A stretch of DNA of 15,455 nt from contig JBFLVQ010000150.1 in NCBI GenBank assembly GCA_040758525.1, positions 1 through 15,455 on the forward strand, written 5' to 3'. The position numbers and the translations under genes were made by a program. Below the pieces are notes generated by a model, which saw nothing but the letters and a program-made list of their open reading frames with translations, was not told the DNA's origin and searched no databases. The DNA is from JBFLVQ01 sp040758525. Lineage in GTDB: Bacteria > Acidobacteriota > Blastocatellia > Chloracidobacteriales > JADJPF01. Below, one piece after another: positions 1 through 6,578 of this stretch. Positions within the stretch are counted from its first letter, which is position 1. Each line of letters starts with the position of its first letter.

Positions 1-2442
1 CTCTGCTAATTGTGTAAGCAGTTCTTCAATACGTGTAAGACATTTCTCTGCTTCATCTATTGCTAGTGCGCGCCAAGCCGCATTGGCAGCCTCAACAGTA
101 TATTTAAAGGCGAGAGGATACTGTTCGGCATTATAATAGTGATGTGCTAGTAATGGTGCGATCTGTTCTGATCGATCTTTATTAAACTGTTCTAACGCCT
201 CAGCAGCACGTTGATGCAAACGCCGCCGCCGCCGAGTATTGATCTTCGCATAGAGCACCTTGCAAACCGTGGTGTGATAAAAACTGTAGAGTTCATCGGC
301 GCCCGTCAATACAGGTCGTCCATTGCGCGTGTTTGCCATAGGCAGTTCTTTAAAGACATAACCGGCTAATCCTGCCTCTACAGTATCGACAAGTCGATCT
401 TCATCCAAACCTGTAACAAGTCTTAGCGCTTCGAAGGTAAACTGTTCACCAAGCACAGATGCTTGCATAAAAATATCTAGCTCTTCTTCACGAAAACGGC
501 GCAAGTGTGCATCAACAATATTGATGATTGAAGAGGGCAGATGAATCTCGGTAAGCAGTTGGCAGCGCCAACGCTGACCTGTCCAGATGATCTGATCTTC
601 TTCCACCAGCAGACGCAAAATCTCACTAAGGTAATAGGGATTGCCTTGCGTATCTTGCCAGAGTCGGTCGATTACACCTTCAGCGATCTCAATCTCTGTG
701 AAGACAAGGTTAAGATAAGCTTCAATCTCACTACGGGTCATACCGCTCATCTGAATCTGTTCAATCTTACGTGCGGTGGCTGCTTGGCTCTGCCATTGCT
801 GAAAGGGATGCCCTTTTTGAGTAACATCCTGTATACGTGCAGTGAAGATAAATAGCAAAGGTTCATCAAGTGTACGGCGCAACAAATAAGCCAGAAAACT
901 GAAGCTAAGGCCATCGGCCCATTGCATATCATCCATCCAGAATATGATTGGTTGATGACGTGCAATTTTGATATATAGCTGGGCAAGATATTCAAAGACA
1001 CGATACTTTTCACCCTCTGGACTACCTTGTAGTGATCCTGTATTGGACATACTAGAAATCCATAGCTGCCAATCATTGGTGAGATCTTGTCGTACACGAT
1101 CGGCTAATTCACTGAGGATCGAGTCAAAGAGAGTAGATTGTAACTCTAATTGGCGTAAGTAGGCAGTGAGGGGGTCAAGCAATGGCTTGTAAGGAGTACT
1201 TCCTAGATAATCAAAGAAACGACCAGTGAGAAAGACGGCTGCGCCTTCACCCAAGCGGCGACGTAGTTCTAGGATAAGTTGAGTCTTGCCAATACCAGCA
1301 TCGCCTAACACAATGATTGGTTTAGAACGTCCTGAGCGAATAAAGGCAAACTCTGTTGTGAGACGATTCAGCTCACGTTCACGGCCAACAAAATGCTCAA
1401 AGACAAGATGCTTCTTCAGTGTAGCGTTAGGACTCTGACGTTTATCACCAGCGCGATTAAGGCGGCCAGTATCTTCGCGAATCACACCGCCACGCGCTAC
1501 GGTTGCAACTGCAGCACTAGCTGCTTGAGCAGCTTCTTTTAACTCCTGGAAAAGTTCAGTGGCAGATTGTTGCCGCTGTATAGACTCTTTTGACAAAGCT
1601 TTAAGTATTACTTTCTCTACTTCGTGAGGTATTTCAGGGACAAGCGCTCTAGGTGGTGGTGGTGGATCATTTATCTGTTGATAGATCGTTGCTAAGCGTG
1701 AAGCACCATGAAAGGGCACCTGACCCGTCAATAGTTCATAAATCATTACTCCTAATGAATAGACATCAGAAGAAGCATCCAGTTCTAGTGATTGACACTG
1801 TTCCGGCGACATATAGTCGAATGTACCTACCACCTGTGTACCGGTGATACGGCGCTGCTCGGCGCGCTGTTTTAGCTTGGCAAGACCAAAATCTACTACT
1901 TTAACCACCTCAGTTGTGCCCATCTGCTCAAGCATTATATTGTCAGGTTTGAGATCGCGATGAATTACACCTTTGCTATGGGCTTCGGTAAGCGCTTGGC
2001 AGATAGGTTCAATTATACTGAGGGTGCGTTCTAGACTAAGTTTACCTTCACTATCGATTAAGTGGCTTAAGGTACGCCCTTTAAGAAACTCCATTACTAT
2101 ATAAGAGCTTCCTGTAGGACTTACACCAAAATCATAAATTGTCACAATATTAGGATGCTTAAGTCCCGCGATCGCGAGAGCCTCACGACGAAACCGCTCT
2201 AGTGCTGTAGGATTGTTGACAAATTCTGGATTCAGCACTTTGACAGCGATAGTACGTGCTAATCCTTCTTGTACCGCCTGGTAGATTACTCCCATCCCAC
2301 CACGCGCAATCAGACGCTCAAGCCGATATTTTCCACCCAGTAGCCTTGGTCCAGCAATGCCATAGGCAAGACTTAAACCATCAATTGGGCAGAAATTCGA
2401 GCTGTCATCGTAGCAGCGACGGCAGGACTGACACTCTTTCAT
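1..2442 (-). CDS. Ser/Thr protein kinase fused to AAA-type ATPase, C-terminus cut by window edge
   Basis: The frame is open without a stop from ATG at 2442 to base 1 (exactly 814 codons), so the C-terminus lies outside. Residues 4-22 hold a Cys cluster (C4, C7, C10, C18, ending FCPIDG), a zinc-ribbon-like head frequent on such kinases. Residues about 38-300 are a Hanks-type kinase: Gly loop ARGGMG (46-51), ATP lysine K68, catalytic HRDLKPDN (161-168), DFG (184-186), SPE (212-214). A linker leads to an ATPase domain: VGRERE entry (352-357), Walker A GDAGIGKT (380-387), Walker B IIFWMDD followed by MQWAD (499-510). Residues from about 740 look helical and probably begin a TPR region. It should phosphorylate protein substrates on Ser/Thr; target unknown. 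No membrane segment is seen in this part. A weak GGGA lies just before the ATG. A cyclic-dinucleotide riboswitch lies about 340 nt upstream on the same strand. The family call is firm; the biological role is open. Confidence 0.92.
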   Translation of the reverse strand, partial: MKECQSCRRCYDDSSNFCPIDGLSLAYGIAGPRLLGGKYRLERLIARGGMGVIYQAVQEGLARTIAVKVLNPEFVNNPTALERFRREALAIAGLKHPNIVTIYDFGVSPTGSSYIVMEFLKGRTLSHLIDSEGKLSLERTLSIIEPICQALTEAHSKGVIHRDLKPDNIMLEQMGTTEVVKVVDFGLAKLKQRAEQRRITGTQVVGTFDYMSPEQCQSLELDASSDVYSLGVMIYELLTGQVPFHGASRLATIYQQINDPPPPPRALVPEIPHEVEKVILKALSKESIQRQQSATELFQELKEAAQAASAAVATVARGGVIREDTGRLNRAGDKRQSPNATLKKHLVFEHFVGRERELNRLTTEFAFIRSGRSKPIIVLGDAGIGKTQLILELRRRLGEGAAVFLTGRFFDYLGSTPYKPLLDPLTAYLRQLELQSTLFDSILSELADRVRQDLTNDWQLWISSMSNTGSLQGSPEGEKYRVFEYLAQLYIKIARHQPIIFWMDDMQWADGLSFSFLAYLLRRTLDEPLLFIFTARIQDVTQKGHPFQQWQSQAATARKIEQIQMSGMTRSEIEAYLNLVFTEIEIAEGVIDRLWQDTQGNPYYLSEILRLLVEEDQIIWTGQRWRCQLLTEIHLPSSIINIVDAHLRRFREEELDIFMQASVLGEQFTFEALRLVTGLDEDRLVDTVEAGLAGYVFKELPMANTRNGRPVLTGADELYSFYHTTVCKVLYAKINTRRRRRLHQRAAEALEQFNKDRSEQIAPLLAHHYYNAEQYPLAFKYTVEAANAAWRALAIDEAEKCLTRIEELLTQLAE

Positions 2443-2541
2443 AATTTCCCAAAAAGATTAATTAGGATATTGATCTACAAAGAGAGGATCATAACCCAAC
2501 TTCTTAATAGTTGCACAGGCTTTTGCGGAAAGAAGATTAAT

Positions 2542-2580
2542 CAACAACACGCGCTGGTGAGGGGGAAGCGCGTGTTGTTG
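2542..2580 (-). repeat. Perfect 14-bp inverted repeat (stable hairpin) in the kinase leader
   Basis: CAACAACACGCGCT at 2542-2555 is the exact reverse complement of 2567-2580, with an 11-base loop. It lies about 100 nt before the kinase start and about 200 nt after the riboswitch aptamer on the same transcript. Read on the minus strand, the stem is followed by a loosely T-rich stretch (ATTAATCTTCTTTCC), which is not a canonical poly-U tract. It could be an imperfect intrinsic terminator, an mRNA-stabilising or processing hairpin, or a protein-binding site. The pairing is certain; the role is not. Confidence 0.7.
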
Positions 2581-2784
2581 TATTTGCGGGTCTCGCTGCC
2601 AAAACAGTAGGTGCGAGTCGCGCTGGGGGCATTCTATTGCCGTAGTGTGGGCGAGTGTTTGATCTACTCTTATGCCCAATTCATTACGGAGAAAAGCTGA
2701 TCAAATAAAGAAATTATTAACTAATGTGGATTGGCCTGGAGAGCAGAGCCATAGCAGTATAAGTGCTGGCAACAAGGCTTCCAC

Positions 2785-2890
2785 TTCGGCAGACATCCAA
2801 CCATATCTCTAGAAAACTATCTCTAAACTTAGGCCGATATCTTTGCGTCCCGTGCTTTCGCCACGGTTTGCTCTTATCGGTGGACTACCT
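2785..2890 (-). ncRNA. GEMM-I-type cyclic-dinucleotide riboswitch aptamer (c-di-GMP-I family, possibly the cGAMP-sensing variant)
   Basis: On the minus strand the hallmark order is present: CCGATAAGAGCAAACC (2880-2865), a stem capped by a GAAA tetraloop, then GGGACGCAAAG, then GGCCTAA. The tetraloop stem is CCGTG/CACGG plus a C-G pair closing GAAA, with one bulged G. CCTAAG (2833-2828) and TATGG (2805-2801) form a textbook 11-nt GAAA tetraloop receptor, separated by a small hairpin. CCGATA can pair with TATCGG around the core, and GGTAG (2889-2885) with CTGCC (2792-2788) could close the element. Known GEMM-I RNAs bind cyclic dinucleotides at such a junction. The base before GCAAACC is A where c-di-GMP sensors usually have G. 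The next gene on this strand is the kinase ending the window; the expression platform is not obvious. The exact ends are approximate. Confidence 0.82.
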
Positions 2891-3097
2891 TTACGTAGAT
2901 TAATACGTAAAATTATTAAATAGCTAAAAATCGCAATCAGTATATACCCTAGTAAAAGTCTCTCGCAAGCTATTTTTGGGCATTTAGGCTTATAACTGCC
3001 GGTATCGGGGAGATGGCTTGCTGCTATCAGACTAGGTTGGTAAAACTTATATGATCTGTTATCACTAGAATTTTTAGCAATTAACTTTTAGGAATTA

Positions 3098-4654
3098 ATG
3101 ATGGATTCGGTAAAGCTAGAGATCTATAAGGCACTCTACCATTCAGTAGCAGAAGAGATGGGGTTAGTATTGCGGCGCACCGCCTTCTCGCCCAATATCA
3201 AAGAGCGACGCGACTATTCTTGTGCTGTCTTTGGACCAGATGGTAGGCTGATTGCACAGGGTGATCATATGCCTGTACATTTGGGTTCAATGCCTATGTC
3301 AGTAGCATGCGCAATTGCTGCCTATCAGATGGAAGATGGCGATATTGTAATGCTCAATGATCCTTTTGCAGGCGGAACACATCTGCCTGATGTAACAATG
3401 ATTGCGCCTGTCTACCTAGATGCTCGTCGGCCGCTCTTTTATGTTGCCAATCGCGCCCATCATGCTGATATAGGAGGAGCAACTCCTGGATCTATGGGAA
3501 CGGCAACAGAGATCTATCAAGAGGGTTTACGTATACCTCCTGTGCGGTTAGTGCGCCAAGGCAAGCTAGATCCAGATATCAAGAGATTCTTCCTTAGTAA
3601 TGTAAGACTAGCCGAAGAACGGGAAGGGGATTTAACTGCTCAACTAGGGGCAATACGTGTAGGTGCGCGCCGTCTGGCTGAGATTGTCGCACGTTATGGT
3701 CGTAAAGAGACGCTACAGTATGCAGGTTTTCTTATCGATTACACAGCGCGTATGATGCGCCAACGTTTGGCTACTCTGCCGCCCGGTAAATATCAAGCCA
3801 GAGATTGGCTCGATGATGATGGTATTAGTGATGAACCAGTAGAGATTGTTGTATCTATCACAATTGAGGGAGGGCGCGCAAAGGTCGATTTTACTGGTAG
3901 TGCTTATCAAAGGCCCGGCCCGGTAAATGCAGTTTTCGCAATTACTCTGTCTGCTGTCTATTATGTTTTTCGTTGTCTATTGGCCGAGGATATTCCTGCC
4001 AATGCGGGTGTGCTTATCCCTATTGAAGTAGTTGCTCCTGAAGGTACATTGGTAAATGCACAGCCGCCTGCTGCGGTAGCAGCAGGAAATGTCGAGACCT
4101 CACAGCGTATTGTCGATGTGTTGTTACGTGCGCTAGCAACCGCACTGCCTGATGAGATACCAGCAGCAAGCCAAGGTACAATGAATAATTTAACGATTGG
4201 TGGGATGGATCCTACTACGGGCCGAGAGTTCGCCTACTATGAGACTATTGCTGGTGGTATGGGGGCGCGTCCAACTGCGCATGGATTGAGCGGCGTGCAT
4301 ACTCATATGACCAATTCGCTCAACACTCCCGCAGAAGCATTGGAGTATGCTTATCCTCTGAGAGTACGGCGATATAGTTTACGGCGTGGTTCGGGCGGCG
4401 CAGGCCGTTATCGTGGTGGTGATGGAATTGTACGTGAATTGGAAGTTTTAGTACCGGCGCGGGCATCGCTGCTTTCCGATCGTCGTCGCCAACCACCTTA
4501 TGGGTTAGCAGGTGGAGAGCCTGGCCAGCCTGGTTCAGCTCGCTTGATTACTAGTAGTGGAATAAAGTCTATTGGTAGTAAAGAGAGCCTGGAACTCTCT
4601 GCTGGTGACCGAATCGTTATAGAGACACCAGGTGGAGGCGGCTATGGCAGTTAG
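3098..4654 (+). CDS. hyuB: Hydantoinase B / oxoprolinase-type family protein
   Basis: This is a full-length (518 residues) member of the HyuB family, the partner subunit of ATP-dependent N-methylhydantoinases and 5-oxoprolinases and of related carboxylases. Seen: ERRDYSCAVF (36-45), GDHMPVHLGSMP (55-66), NDPFAGGTHLPDVTM (87-101) and RAHHADIGG (119-127), which are the conserved His/Asp-rich segments, and a GGGGYG C-terminal signature. The substrate cannot be told from sequence. ATG occurs twice (3098 and 3101); AGGAA at 3090-3094 is better spaced from the second, so the protein may be one residue shorter. The usual HyuA partner is not adjacent: upstream is non-coding and downstream is recJ. 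It may be the first gene of the plus-strand run, but the 126-base gap to recJ leaves this open. Confidence 0.88.
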   Translation: MMDSVKLEIYKALYHSVAEEMGLVLRRTAFSPNIKERRDYSCAVFGPDGRLIAQGDHMPVHLGSMPMSVACAIAAYQMEDGDIVMLNDPFAGGTHLPDVTMIAPVYLDARRPLFYVANRAHHADIGGATPGSMGTATEIYQEGLRIPPVRLVRQGKLDPDIKRFFLSNVRLAEEREGDLTAQLGAIRVGARRLAEIVARYGRKETLQYAGFLIDYTARMMRQRLATLPPGKYQARDWLDDDGISDEPVEIVVSITIEGGRAKVDFTGSAYQRPGPVNAVFAITLSAVYYVFRCLLAEDIPANAGVLIPIEVVAPEGTLVNAQPPAAVAAGNVETSQRIVDVLLRALATALPDEIPAASQGTMNNLTIGGMDPTTGREFAYYETIAGGMGARPTAHGLSGVHTHMTNSLNTPAEALEYAYPLRVRRYSLRRGSGGAGRYRGGDGIVRELEVLVPARASLLSDRRRQPPYGLAGGEPGQPGSARLITSSGIKSIGSKESLELSAGDRIVIETPGGGGYGS

Positions 4655-4770
4655 AGCGGTTAGCTGAATAGGTAAAGAATTAAAAGATATTGCCTGCGCG
4701 CTGTTCTGCGTCCCTTGCCATATAGTATGTTAGACTTAATCGGCCAGCAAGTAAGTATAAATCCTCTTGT

Positions 4771-4775
4771 AGAGG
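4771..4775 (+). promoter_or_regulatory. Shine-Dalgarno that fixes the recJ start
   Basis: AGAGG followed by five bases and ATG at 4781. The frame is open further upstream to a TTG at 4715 and an ATG at 4727, but neither has a comparable site, and RecJ proteins normally begin about where the ATG at 4781 places the start. Confidence 0.6.
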
Positions 4776-4780
4776 TTTTG

Positions 4781-6499
4781 ATGAGTGTAACTGTAGCGCA
4801 AAGCAGGCGTTGGCATATTTGCAACTATGACCGGCAGGTGGTGCTGCGCCTTGCGCATACGCTAGGTCTATTTGAGACCACCGCCTGTCTACTGATACGT
4901 CGAGGATTTTTTACTGCCAAGGCAGCAGAAAAATTTTTGCGTCCTGCTTTGAAAGATCTACACTCACCATTTCTGATGGCCGATATGCGAGCCGCCGTAG
5001 ATCGTATTAATCGTGCTATTGCCAATGGTGAGAAGATACTTATTTATGGCGATTATGATGTTGATGGTACAACTGCCACAGTAATTCTCAAAAAAGCATT
5101 GGAAATAGTAGGCGCATCCGTAAGCTACTACATACCACAGCGGCTGATTGATGGTTACGGTATGCGCGAAGCTGCCATAGATCAAGCCAAAGTAGGCGGT
5201 TATCAACTCATTATTAGTGTCGATTGTGGTATACGCGCACATGCTGTGGTGGAATATGCCCATAATCTAGGTATAGATGTGATTATTACTGATCATCACT
5301 TGCCAGAAGATGGCCTGCCTATGGCGGTGGCAATACTCAATCCAAAGCGAGATGATTGCAATTATCCAGAGAAGAATCTGGCTGGTTGTGGAGTTGCTTT
5401 TAAGCTTGCCCAGGCGCTCTTAACAGAGCGCGGCTATGTTGATCAACTGGTTGGGTTATTAAAGATTGCTGCCATTGGCACAATTGCCGATATCGTCCCT
5501 TTAGTAGGGGAAAACCGTATCATTGCTAAATGTGGACTAGCTGGTTTAGCCCGTCCTGACAATATCGGCTTGCGGGCACTATTAGAAGTAGCTGGTGTAT
5601 CTGGGCGAACTGTTACCTGTTATGATATCGGTTTTCGTATTGCTCCGCGTATCAATGCAGTGGGTCGTATGGGTGGCGCCAGTGCTGCCGTAGAACTCTT
5701 ATCCTCGACCGATATGCAGACGGCAATACGTTTGGCTCGTGAGATGAATGAACAGAATACTGCCCGTCAACGTACTGAGGCCGATATCATTGAAGAGATA
5801 ATGGCTCAGTTAGAGACTAATACAGGACTTGCTGAGGAACGTGTTATTGTGCTGGCAGGCGAACGTTGGCATAGAGGAGTTATTGGTATTGCTGCCTCTA
5901 AGGTAGTTGAACGTATACATCGTCCTGCGCTTGTTATCTCAATCGAAGATGGTATTGGCTATGGTTCAGGCCGATCGATTAAAGAGTTTCCCCTTTTAGA
6001 GGCACTTAATAGTTGTCAGGAACTTTTTGAACGCTATGGTGGCCATTCTCATGCTGCCGGAGTAACAATACGCGCTGAACGTATTAGCGAATTGCGCCAA
6101 CGTTTGAATGACTTTGCCCAGAAAGTGATTAGCGATGAGGATCTCATTCCTGCTTTAGAGATTGATGCAGAGCTTAGTTTTGCCGAGATCAATCCTGATC
6201 TAATGCGGGAAATTTCTGTGCTTGAGCCATTTGGCGCCGCTAATCCAGTTCCTACTTTTCTTGCTGAAGATGTATGTATTGTTGAAGGGCCATATGTATT
6301 GCGGGATCGTCACCTAAAGTTTCGTCTTGCGCATCGTGGCCATACCGTTGATGCGATCTGGTGGGGAGCGGTTGGACAGTTAGAGAACTTTCCTCAAACA
6401 GGTCTGATGCAAGTTGTCTTTTCGCTTGGCGAGTCGAACTACAATGCTCCGACTCAGGTTCAAATTATTATAAAGGATATGAGATCAAAAGGTTCTTAG
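4781..6499 (+). CDS. recJ: Single-stranded-DNA-specific 5'-3' exonuclease RecJ
   Basis: RecJ degrades single-stranded DNA 5' to 3' in recombinational repair (RecF pathway) and in mismatch and base-excision repair, in the cytoplasm. From ATG at 4781 the protein has 572 residues, the normal RecJ length. DHH-superfamily metal motifs are intact: GDYDVDG (90-96), VDCG (147-150), TDHH (170-173), then GTIADIVPL (233-241) and PRINAVGRMG (289-298). The DHHA1 part carries GGHSHAAG (420-427), and an OB-like C-terminal part follows. I chose the internal ATG because AGAGG stands five bases before it; the open frame extends 66 bases further upstream. It precedes the LPS-transport genes with an 80-base gap, so co-transcription is likely. 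Nothing appears to be missing. Confidence 0.95.
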   Translation: MSVTVAQSRRWHICNYDRQVVLRLAHTLGLFETTACLLIRRGFFTAKAAEKFLRPALKDLHSPFLMADMRAAVDRINRAIANGEKILIYGDYDVDGTTATVILKKALEIVGASVSYYIPQRLIDGYGMREAAIDQAKVGGYQLIISVDCGIRAHAVVEYAHNLGIDVIITDHHLPEDGLPMAVAILNPKRDDCNYPEKNLAGCGVAFKLAQALLTERGYVDQLVGLLKIAAIGTIADIVPLVGENRIIAKCGLAGLARPDNIGLRALLEVAGVSGRTVTCYDIGFRIAPRINAVGRMGGASAAVELLSSTDMQTAIRLAREMNEQNTARQRTEADIIEEIMAQLETNTGLAEERVIVLAGERWHRGVIGIAASKVVERIHRPALVISIEDGIGYGSGRSIKEFPLLEALNSCQELFERYGGHSHAAGVTIRAERISELRQRLNDFAQKVISDEDLIPALEIDAELSFAEINPDLMREISVLEPFGAANPVPTFLAEDVCIVEGPYVLRDRHLKFRLAHRGHTVDAIWWGAVGQLENFPQTGLMQVVFSLGESNYNAPTQVQIIIKDMRSKGS

Positions 6500-6578
6500 G
6501 CATCATACCGGCAATTACTAAATTATGTTTTGAACCTTATGCATCCAACCTTCAGCTTGTTTCTGAGGTCTATAGGTA

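Larger units (their letters stand above)
2443..3097. other. 655-bp intergenic region between divergent kinase and hyuB genes
   Basis: No convincing protein gene is present on either strand. The region holds a riboswitch aptamer on the minus strand and a 14-bp hairpin, each listed separately. The hyuB side has a weak plus-strand promoter candidate: TTGGTA at 3037-3042, a 17-base spacer, and TATCAC at 3060-3065, each matching four of six consensus bases. The AT-rich stretch at about 2895-2945 is where a minus-strand promoter for the riboswitch transcript would be expected, but no clean -35/-10 pair stands out. I see nothing else here. Confidence 0.6.

Noticed and set aside
747..1097. 116-codon minus-strand frame inside the kinase gene
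   Set aside because: It is in a different frame from the kinase, whose motifs run continuously through this stretch.
2458..2679. 73-codon minus-strand reading frame between riboswitch and kinase
   Set aside because: It starts at TTG without a Shine-Dalgarno, runs through the 14-bp hairpin, and its product (many His, Gln, Pro) resembles no family I know.
2715..2750. Eleven-codon minus-strand ORF starting ATGGCTCTGCTC just after the aptamer
   Set aside because: Too short, no clear Shine-Dalgarno; it could be a leader peptide, but nothing in the sequence supports it.
2720..2785. Possible terminator hairpin directly after the aptamer (GCCAGCA with TGCTATGGC)
   Set aside because: The stem needs a two-base bulge and is not followed by a run of T on the transcribed strand.
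4655..4780. Terminator or promoter between hyuB and recJ
   Set aside because: Only a short GCGCGC palindrome is present; no stem with a T-run and no clear -35/-10 pair.
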